The notes under the pieces: model-generated | Database searches by the model: none | What the model was told of the DNA's origin: nothing | The model's input: only the letters and a program-made list of their open reading frames with translations | Part shown: positions 16,926 to 25,323 of the stretch, piece by piece | How the letters are laid out: each line of letters begins with the position of its first letter | How positions within the stretch are numbered: the first letter of the stretch is position 1 | Source: Streptomyces varsoviensis | GTDB lineage: Bacteria > Actinomycetota > Actinomycetes > Streptomycetales > Streptomycetaceae | Length of the DNA stretch: 64,000 nt | Reading direction: 5' to 3' | NCBI RefSeq assembly: GCF_000718635.1 | Contig: NZ_JOBF01000011.1 | Span: 195,607 to 259,606, forward strand | Program-made: the position numbers and the translations under genes

Positions 16926-18659
16926 GTGTTCGCCCAGCTCACTCTCCACCGGATATTCGAGGAACAGGCCGCGCGCACCCCCGACGCGCCCGCTGTGACG
17001 GACGGTCGGGAATCCCTGACGTACCGCCAATTGAACCTGGCAGCCGACAGGTTGGCGTCCGCCATTTCCCGGCACGCCCCCGCCCCCGGCACGCGGGTGG
17101 GCCTGTATCTGCGGCGCGGCAACAGTGTCGTGGCCGCCGCGATCGCGGTCCTGAAGGCCGGCTGCTCGTACGTACCGCTCGACCCGGCCTATCCGCCGGA
17201 GCGGGTGCGGTACATGGCGCGCGACGCGTCCCTCGACCTGGTGGTGGCGGACCAGGACGCCTCGGCGGTGCTGCCGGACGCCACCGTCATCGACGTCGCG
17301 GACGCCCTCCGGCAGGACACGGCGTCGGCTCCGGCTAAGGCTCCGGCCTTGGCCCTGCCCTCGACCCCGGCTCCGTACGTCCGGCAGGAGAAGGCGGTGG
17401 ACCCGGCCGCGCCGGCCTACGTCATCTACACGTCCGGATCCAGCGGCGACCCCAAGGGCGTCGTGGTCTCCCACCGGAACGTCACCGCGCTGCTCGACGC
17501 CTGCGATCAGGTCTTCGACCTGCGCGGGGACGATGTGTGGACGCTGTTCCACTCGCCGTGCTTCGACTTCTCCGTGTGGGAGATGTGGGGCGCGCTGTCC
17601 CACGGCGCGCGGCTGGTCGTGGTGCCGGCCGACACCGCCCGTTCGCCCGACGCGATGCTCGATCTCGTCGTGGCCGAGCGCGTCACCGTACTCAACCAGG
17701 TTCCCTCGGTGTTCCGTTACCTCTCGCGGTCGGCGGTGGCCCGAGTGGAGGAGACCGGCGAGCGCCCCGAACTGCCGTTGCGGTACGTCATCTTCGGCGG
17801 CGAGGTGGTGGACCTCGAAGCCGTACGCGCCTGGCGTCTGGCGCACGGCACGAGCACCGAGTTCTTCAACTCGTACGGCATCACGGAGACCACGGTGCTC
17901 GCCACGTACCGCAGGCTGCCCGAGAGCGAGATCGACGCGCTGCCGACGGGTTCGGCCGCGGTACCGTCCCCGCCGGACGGCTCCCCGGCGACCGGTGCGG
18001 TACCCGACCCTGAGCGGAACATCGGGCGCCCGCTCGACGGCTTCGAGGTAGTGCTGCTCGACGAGTGGGGCGGCCGTACGCCACCGGGACGCATCGGCGA
18101 ACTGTGTCTCGCGGGTGAACAGTTGGCGATCGGATATCTGGGCCGCCCGGAGCTGACCGAGGAGCGCTACCCCTACCTCGACCTCGCGGGCACCGGGGAG
18201 CCCCGCCGCTACTACCGCAGCGGCGACCTGGCCGTGGCGATGCCGGACGGCACCTGGGAGTACGCGGGCCGGGCCGACGACCAGGTGAAGATCAACGGCT
18301 ACCGCATCGAGACGGGTGAGATCGAGAGCGCGCTGCTCGGCACCGAGGGCGTACAGGACCTCGTGGTCCTGCCGGTCACCAGCCGCATCGGCGAACGCAT
18401 GCTCACCGCGTTCTACGCGCCGGTTCCGGGAGCTGACGGCGGCGGCAGCGCTGACGGCGGCGAGGGCGATATCGGCGATGGCGGAGACGGCCGGGCCGGT
18501 GCAGAGGGCCGGGACGTGCTGGCCGAGCGGCTCATGGCCCGCGCCAAGGAGGCGCTGCCCGCCCATATGGTGCCGCGCCGCTTCATCCGGGTGGACGCGC
18601 TGCCGCTGACCCCGTCCGGCAAGACCGACAAGCGCGCCCTCACCGCACAAGCATCATGA
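16926..18659 (+). CDS. Stand-alone adenylation enzyme, threonine-like code
   Basis: 577-residue free NRPS A domain without fused C or T. Core motifs: A3 YTSGSSGDPKG near 167, A4 FDFSVWE near 212, NQVPSVF, VIFGGEVV, A5 NSYGITETT, A7 YRSGDLA, A8 VKINGYRIETGEIE and the A10 lysine in SGKTDKRAL. It belongs to the branch with NQ(T/V)PS and GITET motifs that includes threonine activators. The by-eye line D-F-W-N-I-G-S-V-L differs from the threonine code DFWNIGMVH at two positions, so threonine or a related hydroxy amino acid is plausible. GTG start has GAGGAGGAAAG upstream after a 95-bp gap. It should load a carrier in trans: either the T of the C-T-C protein next door or the free carrier at 5.7 kb. 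Confidence 0.93.
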   Translation: MFAQLTLHRIFEEQAARTPDAPAVTDGRESLTYRQLNLAADRLASAISRHAPAPGTRVGLYLRRGNSVVAAAIAVLKAGCSYVPLDPAYPPERVRYMARDASLDLVVADQDASAVLPDATVIDVADALRQDTASAPAKAPALALPSTPAPYVRQEKAVDPAAPAYVIYTSGSSGDPKGVVVSHRNVTALLDACDQVFDLRGDDVWTLFHSPCFDFSVWEMWGALSHGARLVVVPADTARSPDAMLDLVVAERVTVLNQVPSVFRYLSRSAVARVEETGERPELPLRYVIFGGEVVDLEAVRAWRLAHGTSTEFFNSYGITETTVLATYRRLPESEIDALPTGSAAVPSPPDGSPATGAVPDPERNIGRPLDGFEVVLLDEWGGRTPPGRIGELCLAGEQLAIGYLGRPELTEERYPYLDLAGTGEPRRYYRSGDLAVAMPDGTWEYAGRADDQVKINGYRIETGEIESALLGTEGVQDLVVLPVTSRIGERMLTAFYAPVPGADGGGSADGGEGDIGDGGDGRAGAEGRDVLAERLMARAKEALPAHMVPRRFIRVDALPLTPSGKTDKRALTAQAS

Positions 18660-18680
18660 CCCATGCCAGGAGGACGACCC

Positions 18681-21600
18681 ATGCCTGACACGACCGACGA
18701 CCGGCCGCACGGCCGCGGCTCCGGGTGGGCCGCGCCGCGGGACGAACTCCCGCTGTCCGCCGTGCAGGAGGCCATGTGGGTCGCCTGGCAGCGCGACCCC
18801 GAGCGGTGGGAGCACATCATCCCGCTGGCCCTCGACGTCAGCGGCCGCCTGGACACTGACCGACTTCGGTCGGCCGTAACGGAACTGACGCGCCGCCACC
18901 CCATGCTGCGGGCCCGCGTCGTCGAGACCCGTACCGGAACCCGGCTGTCCTGGGCCGGTGCGGAGGCCCCCGTGCCCTTCACCGTCCGTACGGTGACCGG
19001 CGGACGCTATGACGCCATCGTGGCCGCACGAGCCCCCTTCGACCTGAACCGGGGACCGCTGGCGCGGGTCGAGGTGCTGTACGGGCCGGACTACACGCTC
19101 CTGCTGCTCACCGTCCACCACCTCGTCCTGGACGGCACCTCGACCCCCTTCCTCCTCGACGAGCTGCGCCGGGCCTACGGCGGCGAACCGCTCGGCGAGC
19201 CGGAACCCCTCGGCCCGTACGTCGCCCATGCCCAGCGCTCATGGGAACTCGCCCTCGGCCCCGAGGGCGAGCCGCTGCGGGAGTACTGGCGCTCCGCCCT
19301 GGCCGGCACCGGCGACGCAGCGGCCGACCGGCCGCTGCCCGTACGGTCCGAGCCGGACGGCTACCGGCAATTCCCGCTCCCCATCGACCATCAACTGTCG
19401 GCTGAAGTAAGGAAGTTGGCGAGGCGACTGGGTGTCACCTACTTCACCGTCATGTTCGCCGCCCTCTTCGTGACCCTGCACCGCCACACCGCCTCGGACG
19501 ACATCATCGCGTCCGCGCCCTACCACGGGCGATCCGCCCCGGCCCTCGACGGGCGCGTCGGCTTCTTCGTCAACGTGCTGCCGTTCCGGCAGCAGATCGA
19601 CGGCTCCCGCACCTACGCGGAGCTGGCGCGCGGGCTGCGGGAGCGGGTACGCGCCGGGGTCGGGCACGGGGACCTGCCGCTGCCCGCGATCCTGCGTGCG
19701 GCGGACCTCACCGGCCCGGCCGGTCGCGCCTGTACGCACCAAGTGGTCCTGCAATACGTGCAGTTCGGCCATGAGGACGACGGCGCTTGGTGTGGCGGGC
19801 CCGATGTGGGGCGGCTGCGGTTCGGCGCCGGGGAGACCTCGTGCGAGCTGCGGCTGCTGGAGCTGACGGACGTACCGGACTACCGGCTCACCGTCCTGCT
19901 GATGGAGGACAGCCACGGCAGCCGCATGCTGTGGAAGGACCCGGACGGCTCGCTCGGCGCGGAACTCCTCGCCTCGCTGGCCCGGGACCACGTGGCCGTC
20001 GTGGCGGACATGGTCGCCGACCCGCACCGCACCGTGGCGGAGGGCCTGGCGCTGCTGCCTGCCGTCAGCGTGCCCCCGGCGCCGACCGCCGTCGCCGACG
20101 CGACGGCCTCGGCCTCGGCCTCGGCCCCGGCCCGTACCGGCGGCGAGTACGGCGATCAGCGCCACACCTCGGCCGCCGCCCCCTCCTCCTCCGCGCCCTC
20201 GCCCTCGGTGGTGCCCGCGCCGGCTCGCGGCTTGACCTCGCCCACCGCCGTCGCGCTCGCCATGATCTGGCAGAGCGTGCTGGGCGTGCCCGTCGCCTCG
20301 GCCGAGGACTCCTTCTTCGAGCTGGGCGGGCATTCCCTGCTCGCGACCACACTGCTCACCCGCGTCGGCCGGCGCTTCGGCGTCGACCTGTCGCTGCGCG
20401 ATCTCTTCACCCACCCCGGCTTCGGCGAGCTGGTGGGCGTGATCGAGCGGGCGGCGGCCGACGCGCCGCCCGCCGCCGAGGCCGACGCGGCCCCGGCGCG
20501 CCCGGAGCCCGACGGCGCCTTCCCGGCCTCCCGGTTCCAGGAGAGCATCTGGCTCGCCCAACGGCTGGACCCGGCGCACGCGACATACCACGTGCCGCTG
20601 TCCTGGGAGGTGGAGGGGGAGCTGGACGCGGGGGCCTTGCGGGACGCGCTCGCCGCCGTGATCGCCCGGCACGAGATTCTGCGCACCCGCTTCGTGGACC
20701 GCGACGGCCGGCTGTTCCAGGAGGTGATGCCGCCGTGGACCCCTGAGATCGAGCGGTTCGACCTCACGGGCGGAACCACGCGTAGTGCGGCGGTCGAGGC
20801 GTGGGCCGACGAGGCGGCGTCCGCGCTGTCCCCGGCGGACGGCCGTCTTCTGCGCGCCGCGCTCTTCACCCTCGGCCCGCGCCGCCACGTACTGTCGCTG
20901 TGCGTCCACCACCTCGTGCTCGACGGCGAGTCCGTGCCCGTGCTCGTACGGGAGTTGGAGCGGTGTTACGCGCCGTCAGCTACGGGCGAGGCACCGCCGC
21001 CGCCCCGGCACCAGTACCGGGACCTGGTGGCGGCCGAGGGGGCGGGGTCGGGCGCGTCCGATGATGTCGCCTACTGGTGCCGCCAGTTGAAGGGAGCGCC
21101 GAGTTCGCTCGGGCTCGCCGCCCCCGCCTCGGTCGAGCCGTTGGGGAACTTGGGGCTGGAGCTGTCGCCCGACGTGGCGCGCGAGCTGCTGCCCGTACAG
21201 CGTGCGGAGAAGGTCTCGGCCTTCATGGTCCAGGCGACCGCGGTGGCCGCCGCCCTGCACCGCTGGACCGGTCTCACGGATCTCACCTTCGGCATCCCGG
21301 TGGCCCATCGCGGTCCGGCCGCCTTCCCGGACGTCATCGGGCCGTGCCTCAACACGCTGGTGCTGCGCTCCCGGTGCACCCCGGAGATGACGCTCGCCGA
21401 CCTGCTGCGCGCGCTGCGGGAGGAGATCATCGACGCCTTCGAGCACCGGGCGGCGTCGTTCGAGGACGTGGTGCGCGGCCTCGCGCCGAGGCGGTCGCCG
21501 GGGCAGACGCCGTACGCGGACGTCCTGCTCAACAGCGTCAGCCTGACCAACTGGTCGGGGCGGCTGGGGGACGCCCGGCTGCGGCCCGTGGACTTCGTCG

Positions 21601-21941
21601 CGCGGCGCACGGAGACGAGCAAGTTCCCTGTGACCATTACCTTCGCGGAACGGGACGCGGGGCTGCGGGGCTCCCTGGCCTACCGGGGCGACCGGGTCGG
21701 GGCCGATGCCGCCGGCCGGCTGGCGGACGGGATCTCCGCGGTCCTCGGCCATTTCCGGGCACTGCTGCCGGAACCGGTATTCGGGCGAGGGGCTGCGGGG
21801 CCGGCCCGGGGCGGGGCGCCGGTACCGGGCGGAGCACCGAGCCCGGACCGGCTACGGAGCCCGGCCCGTACGCCGAGCCCGGCCCGTACGCCGAGCTCTT
21901 CGCTTGGGCCGACCCAGGGAAGGAACGGAGCGAACTCATGA
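18681..21941 (+). CDS. NRPS protein C-T-C without adenylation domain
   Basis: 1086 residues: condensation domain 1 (HHLVLDGTS near 145), a linker of low-complexity Ala/Ser/Pro, a carrier with FFELGGHSLLA near 546, then condensation domain 2 (HHLVLDGES near 742) and a disordered Pro/Gly/Ser tail. No A domain is present, so the carrier must be loaded in trans, most simply by the A enzyme 21 bp upstream. The terminal C domain has no partner carrier in cis; it may pass the chain to the free carrier at 5.7 kb, act on another protein, or release the product by condensation with a free nucleophile. ATG 18681 with AGGAGGA upstream is preferred to ATG 18663. Its stop overlaps the LLM gene as ATGA. Confidence 0.94.
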   Translation: MPDTTDDRPHGRGSGWAAPRDELPLSAVQEAMWVAWQRDPERWEHIIPLALDVSGRLDTDRLRSAVTELTRRHPMLRARVVETRTGTRLSWAGAEAPVPFTVRTVTGGRYDAIVAARAPFDLNRGPLARVEVLYGPDYTLLLLTVHHLVLDGTSTPFLLDELRRAYGGEPLGEPEPLGPYVAHAQRSWELALGPEGEPLREYWRSALAGTGDAAADRPLPVRSEPDGYRQFPLPIDHQLSAEVRKLARRLGVTYFTVMFAALFVTLHRHTASDDIIASAPYHGRSAPALDGRVGFFVNVLPFRQQIDGSRTYAELARGLRERVRAGVGHGDLPLPAILRAADLTGPAGRACTHQVVLQYVQFGHEDDGAWCGGPDVGRLRFGAGETSCELRLLELTDVPDYRLTVLLMEDSHGSRMLWKDPDGSLGAELLASLARDHVAVVADMVADPHRTVAEGLALLPAVSVPPAPTAVADATASASASAPARTGGEYGDQRHTSAAAPSSSAPSPSVVPAPARGLTSPTAVALAMIWQSVLGVPVASAEDSFFELGGHSLLATTLLTRVGRRFGVDLSLRDLFTHPGFGELVGVIERAAADAPPAAEADAAPARPEPDGAFPASRFQESIWLAQRLDPAHATYHVPLSWEVEGELDAGALRDALAAVIARHEILRTRFVDRDGRLFQEVMPPWTPEIERFDLTGGTTRSAAVEAWADEAASALSPADGRLLRAALFTLGPRRHVLSLCVHHLVLDGESVPVLVRELERCYAPSATGEAPPPPRHQYRDLVAAEGAGSGASDDVAYWCRQLKGAPSSLGLAAPASVEPLGNLGLELSPDVARELLPVQRAEKVSAFMVQATAVAAALHRWTGLTDLTFGIPVAHRGPAAFPDVIGPCLNTLVLRSRCTPEMTLADLLRALREEIIDAFEHRAASFEDVVRGLAPRRSPGQTPYADVLLNSVSLTNWSGRLGDARLRPVDFVARRTETSKFPVTITFAERDAGLRGSLAYRGDRVGADAAGRLADGISAVLGHFRALLPEPVFGRGAAGPARGGAPVPGGAPSPDRLRSPARTPSPARTPSSSLGPTQGRNGANS
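21838..21898. repeat. 18-bp tandem repeat at the 3' end of the C-T-C gene
   Basis: Copies of a CGAGCCCGGCCCGTACGC-like unit encode the Pro/Ser-rich tail just before the stop codon. Confidence 0.65.
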
Positions 21942-22825
21942 GGAAATTTCGATTCGGCGTCAATCTGAATTCAGCAACCAGCCATCAGGAGTGGACGCGG
22001 AAGTGCCGCGCGGCTCAGTCGCACGGATTCGACGTGCTCACGGTTCCGGACCATCTCGGAGTGCAGGCTCCGTTCCCCGCGCTGGTCGCGGCGGCGGCGG
22101 TGACGGAAAGGGTTCGAGTTTCAACATTCGTGCTCAACTGTGCTTTCTGGAACCCGGTTCTGTTGACTCGCGAGGTCATGACAACTGATCGGCTCACCGA
22201 TCGGCGGCTCGAAGTGGGGCTGGGCACCGGATATGTGCGTTCGGAGTTCGACAAGGCGGGGGTGGAGTGGGGCACGGCCGGCAGCCGTGTCGATGGTTTG
22301 GAACGGACGGCCGCGGAACTGACCCGGCTGCTGGACCACCCCCGCGAACTGGGGGACACTCAGCCGCCTGCCCGGCCGCCGCTCCTCATCGGCGGCAACG
22401 GCGACCGGGTAATGGGGCTGGCGGCGCGCCACGCCGATATCGTCGCGTTCACCGGAGCCGTACTCAAACGCGGGGCCACGCGTGGCACCTTGCAGCTCCT
22501 TGACGCGGACACGGTCGCGGAACGGGTGGCGTATTTCGAGAAGACCGCCGGCGATCGCGCGCCCGGAATCGAGCGCAACATTCTGGTCCAGGCCGTCGTG
22601 GTGACGGACCGGCGGCGCGCCGCGGCGGAGACGCTGTGCCGCCGGATGCCGCACCTGACGCCCGATCAAGCTCTTGAGGCGCCCACGGTGTTGATGGGCA
22701 CGGTGAAGGAGATCGTGGAGCAGTTGCGGGAACGGCGGGAGCGGTACGGCTTCTCTTACGTCAGCGTGCATGAATCGGCAATGACGGATTTCACACCGGT
22801 CATCGAGGCGCTTGCCGGCCAGTGA
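21938..22825 (+). CDS. LLM-class F420-dependent oxidoreductase
   Basis: 295-residue luciferase-like TIM-barrel flavin or deazaflavin enzyme, closest to the TIGR03621-type actinobacterial F420-dependent group. It has FRFGVNLN at strand 1, GFDVLTVPDHLG, LEVGLGTGY, RPPLLIGGNGDRVMGLAARHADIVAFTG and a C-terminal VSVHESAM segment. ATG 21938 overlaps the NRPS stop as ATGA, so it is part of the cluster and probably a tailoring enzyme acting on a free or carrier-bound intermediate. The first codons and much of the body are less GC-rich than the NRPS genes. The reaction (dehydrogenation or hydroxylation) cannot be told from sequence. Confidence 0.88.
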   Translation: MRKFRFGVNLNSATSHQEWTRKCRAAQSHGFDVLTVPDHLGVQAPFPALVAAAAVTERVRVSTFVLNCAFWNPVLLTREVMTTDRLTDRRLEVGLGTGYVRSEFDKAGVEWGTAGSRVDGLERTAAELTRLLDHPRELGDTQPPARPPLLIGGNGDRVMGLAARHADIVAFTGAVLKRGATRGTLQLLDADTVAERVAYFEKTAGDRAPGIERNILVQAVVVTDRRRAAAETLCRRMPHLTPDQALEAPTVLMGTVKEIVEQLRERRERYGFSYVSVHESAMTDFTPVIEALAGQ

Positions 22826-22931
22826 GTTTTAGGCCAAGGGGTTTTTCAGGCAGTGAGCTTCCAGGCGGTGAGTTCCGGACAGTGGATTTTCGGCCAGCGA
22901 GTTCTCGGGCGGTGAGTTTCCGGACGGCGCG
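22817..22931. repeat. Degenerate short tandem repeats across the LLM stop codon
   Basis: About six decayed copies of a GGCCAGTGAGTTTT-like unit of 15-20 bp. The first contains the TGA stop of the LLM gene. Confidence 0.65.
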
Positions 22932-23109
22932 TTAATGGGTAGGGAGGCGGGAGCCGAGGCGGCGGTGCCGCGTCTGCCGCCTCTCCGAAATAGGCACCCT
23001 GATAGGCGGCTCAGGGCAAGACTTGACACTCTGTATATGGAATACAGGATTCCATCGGGTTACGTTGAGCGGGACCATGTGATCCGTGCGTGCCTGGGAG
23101 TGCAGTCTT
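22826..23109. other. Intergenic: repeats, then promoter/operator region
   Basis: No gene is supported here. The left half is the degenerate repeat array and the right half holds the promoter-like site and nested palindromes at 23023-23054. Short open frames have poor codon use. Confidence 0.5.
23023..23054 (+). promoter_or_regulatory. TTGACA promoter element with two nested palindromes
   Basis: A consensus -35 TTGACA (23023-23028) is followed at 16 bp by CAGGAT as a possible -10. Overlying it are two perfect, overlapping inverted repeats with 5-bp spacers: CTGTAT/ATACAG (23031-23047) and TGGAAT/ATTCCA (23038-23054). The form suggests a GntR-type or similar dimeric repressor operator controlling the leader ORF and LuxR gene. 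Confidence 0.6.
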
Positions 23110-23223
23110 ATGCCCGTCGAGCAGTTATCCCCTGGTGTGATGACACCGCCCTCCGCGGAGGGCCGACTTCCCGCGGGGGACGCCGGGCGGATTGCGCGGG
23201 GCGCGCGTAAGGGGAGTCCTTGA
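23110..23223 (+). CDS. 37-codon leader ORF with a TTA codon
   Basis: A short ORF between the promoter and the LuxR gene. The ATG at 23110 has GGGAG nine bases upstream, codon 6 is the rare leucine codon TTA (23125-23127), and the TGA lies 2 nt before the LuxR ATG. The 37-residue product has no recognisable domain and ends in a basic stretch (GRIARGARKGSP). Its position suggests a translated leader whose passage sets access to the regulator's ribosome site, making expression depend on the bldA tRNA. Coding status is inferred from the ribosome site, spacing and TTA only. Confidence 0.45.
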   Translation: MPVEQLSPGVMTPPSAEGRLPAGDAGRIARGARKGSP

Positions 23224-23225
23224 GA

Positions 23226-23873
23226 ATGTCGATTGCCGTAGCCGTGCTCGCCGATGACCCGATAACCGAAGAAGGCGCCATCGTGCGCCTGAACTCTTAC
23301 GACGAGATTTCAGCGCGTTCCCTGGATTCATGCCACGCCGACAGCGCCTTCGATGTTCTGCTCGTCCTGGCCAACGGGGTGACCGGATCCATGCTCACCA
23401 GGGTGGCGCGGGTGCGCCGGGAAAGCGGCGGCGGAGGGCGCGGGGTGCCAGTGGTGCTCGTCGCCAACGAATTCCCGGAACACTCCATGCTCCGCGCCAT
23501 CAGTCTCGGACTTGTCAACCTGCTCTACCGGAAGGAGAGCAGCTTCAACGCCATCGCGCGCGCCGTCGTATCGGCCGCGCGAGGCTGTACGAAGCCCGGC
23601 GGCGACGGGGTGCAGCAGCGGCTCATCGGCCAGATCAAGGCGATCCGCGAAACCGCGCTCATCCCGCACGGGCTCAACGTCGCCGGCCTGGGGGCCAGAG
23701 AGGTCAACGTGCTCAGACTGCTGGCGGACGGCCTGAGCACCAAAGAAGTGGCGGGCCGGATCGGCTGCTCCGAACGCACCATAAAGAGCGTCATCCACCA
23801 GCTCGTGGCCCGCCACAACCTCAAGAACCGCACGCACGCCGTGGCGTTCGCGCTGCGCACCGGAGTGCTGTAA
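23226..23873 (+). CDS. LuxR-family regulator with atypical receiver-like domain
   Basis: 215 residues, probably the pathway regulator of the upstream cluster. The C-terminal 65 residues form a NarL/LuxR helix-turn-helix (LGAREVNVLRLLADGLSTKEVAGRIGCSERTIKSVIHQL). The N-terminal half resembles a response-regulator receiver (IAVAVLADDPITEEGA; LLYRKESSF with the conserved lysine) but lacks the phospho-acceptor aspartate: the strand reads FDVLLVLANG. It may therefore respond to a ligand or protein rather than a kinase. ATG 23226 with GGGGAG nine bases upstream is preferred; a TTG at 23220 would overlap the leader ORF stop as TTGA. Confidence 0.88.
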   Translation: MSIAVAVLADDPITEEGAIVRLNSYDEISARSLDSCHADSAFDVLLVLANGVTGSMLTRVARVRRESGGGGRGVPVVLVANEFPEHSMLRAISLGLVNLLYRKESSFNAIARAVVSAARGCTKPGGDGVQQRLIGQIKAIRETALIPHGLNVAGLGAREVNVLRLLADGLSTKEVAGRIGCSERTIKSVIHQLVARHNLKNRTHAVAFALRTGVL

Positions 23874-23891
23874 CGCAGGTGTCACCCCCCC

Positions 23892-23917
23892 ACCCGCGGC
23901 CGAAGCCGGCCGCGGGT
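23892..23917. terminator. Bidirectional terminator between convergent genes
   Basis: Perfect 10-bp stem ACCCGCGGCC/GGCCGCGGGT with a 6-nt loop in the 54-bp gap between the convergent LuxR and epoxide hydrolase-like genes. Confidence 0.8.
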
Positions 23918-23927
23918 CTTCAGCGCG

Positions 23928-24926
23928 TCACTCGGCTTCGCCGGACTCCGGCAGCCCGCCCAGAAACTCGATCAGAGCCGCGTTGACCTCGTCGGGCCGC
24001 TCCTGCTGGGTCCAGTGCCCGCAGCCGGGCAGCAACACGGTGTCGCGCAGCTTCGGGGCGACGGCGGTGAGGTTCTTCAGATACACGTCCATGCCGTGGA
24101 AGGACACCACCATGTCCCGGTCCCCGTAGACGTACAGCGCAGGCACCTCGATCCGCAGCCCCCGGAACACGGCCGTCAGCTCGTGGTTGCGCTGAATATT
24201 GCGGTACCAGTTGAGGGGCCCGGTGAAGGCGCGGTCCCCGTGTTCGGCATAGTCCCGCGTGAACGCCTCGATATCCTCCGGCGTGAGCCAGCCGGGCAGT
24301 TGTTCCGGCTCCTGGATCGTGTCCAGTAGCGAGGCGCCCTCGGGAATGACCCAGGGGCGGGGCGTCGCGGTGGCGGGATTGTCGCCCGAACCGCTGTAGA
24401 GCGTACGGCGGAAGCTGGACGCCGGGTCCCGGGCCAACTCGGCGTCCGCGACGCCAGGTTGCTGGAAGTAGAGCTGATAGAACCCGTCGCCGTAGTGCTC
24501 CCGGCTGTCCTCCAGCGAACCCAGCCCCGCCGGCGGCGCCGGCGGCACACTGAGCCCCGCGACACCCCGCACGACATCCGGCCGCAGCAACGCACTGGCC
24601 CACGCCACCGGCGCCCCCCAGTCGTGCCCCACGACCACGGCCCGCTCCTCACCGAGCGCGTGGATGAGCCCGATCACATCCCCGGTCAGATGCAGCAGGC
24701 TGTAAGCCTCGACATCCTCGGGCTGCTCACTGCGCGCATACCCCCGCTGATCAGGCGCCACCACCCGATACCCCGCATCCGCCAGTGGCCCGAACTGATG
24801 CCGCCACGAATACCAACTCTCCGGAAACCCGTGCAACAACACGACCAGAGGCCCCCGCCCCTGCTCCGCGATATGCAGCCTGACTCCGTTGACCTCGACA
24901 AACCTGTGCTCGACGGTGGAGCTCAC
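23928..24926 (-). CDS. Alpha/beta hydrolase, epoxide hydrolase-like
   Basis: 332-residue alpha/beta hydrolase of the soluble epoxide hydrolase type. HGFPE oxyanion motif near residue 37, nucleophile Asp in GHDWGAPVAW, a cap domain with NWYRN supplying a ring-opening tyrosine, acid in VYGDRDMV, and histidine in PGCGHWTQQERP. The aspartate nucleophile separates it from the serine esterases. GTG 24926 with GGGAGG four bases upstream is preferred over a TTG four codons further up. It faces the biosynthetic cluster across a terminator and need not belong to it. Substrate unknown. Confidence 0.9.
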   Translation of the reverse strand: MSSTVEHRFVEVNGVRLHIAEQGRGPLVVLLHGFPESWYSWRHQFGPLADAGYRVVAPDQRGYARSEQPEDVEAYSLLHLTGDVIGLIHALGEERAVVVGHDWGAPVAWASALLRPDVVRGVAGLSVPPAPPAGLGSLEDSREHYGDGFYQLYFQQPGVADAELARDPASSFRRTLYSGSGDNPATATPRPWVIPEGASLLDTIQEPEQLPGWLTPEDIEAFTRDYAEHGDRAFTGPLNWYRNIQRNHELTAVFRGLRIEVPALYVYGDRDMVVSFHGMDVYLKNLTAVAPKLRDTVLLPGCGHWTQQERPDEVNAALIEFLGGLPESGEAE

Positions 24927-25060
24927 GCATCCTCCCAACGTGCCAAAGGGGCTTGGACTCTACCCGTCCCCACACTCGCCCGGCGAGAGGTGCCGTACGC
25001 ACGGGGGCGAGCCCCGACAACTCGGCACTCGCCCCGCCACACTTCCGCCCCACACGGCCA

Positions 25061-25246
25061 TCACCCGCAAGCGGCATACTCCACAAACCGCCCCCACTCG
25101 CCCCGCCCGAAAACGAGATGGGGCCGCTTCGCGTCCTTGGAGTCCCTGACCGACACGGCTTGCTCGGTGATAGCGACCTCGACGCAGTTGTCGCCTTCGG
25201 TGCCGCTGTAGCTGGACTTGAACCAGGCCAGTTCTGGCGAGCTCAC
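25061..25246 (-). CDS. DUF397 protein (second copy)
   Basis: 61-residue DUF397 protein with the hallmark WFKSSYSG...GDNCVEVA...VSVRDSKD...P and a C-terminal tryptophan/phenylalanine block (EWGRFVEYA). GTG 25246 gives the family length; the upstream extension is non-coding. DUF397 proteins accompany XRE regulators of the WhiJ/AbaA type in Streptomyces and are thought to modulate them. It is about 70% identical by eye to the DUF397 gene just upstream, so it arose by local duplication. Confidence 0.9.
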   Translation of the reverse strand: MSSPELAWFKSSYSGTEGDNCVEVAITEQAVSVRDSKDAKRPHLVFGRGEWGRFVEYAACG

Positions 25247-25323
25247 GATGCGCCTCCACTCTGCTCCAGCAGGCCCCGAGGAAAGGGGGCCTGTAGGAGG
25301 AGTACCGCCTGAGCGGCGCGACG

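Noticed and set aside
22935..23210. 91-codon frame upstream of the LuxR gene
   Set aside because: It spans the TTGACA promoter and the palindromes and has no ribosome site. The shorter leader ORF at 23110 is the better candidate.
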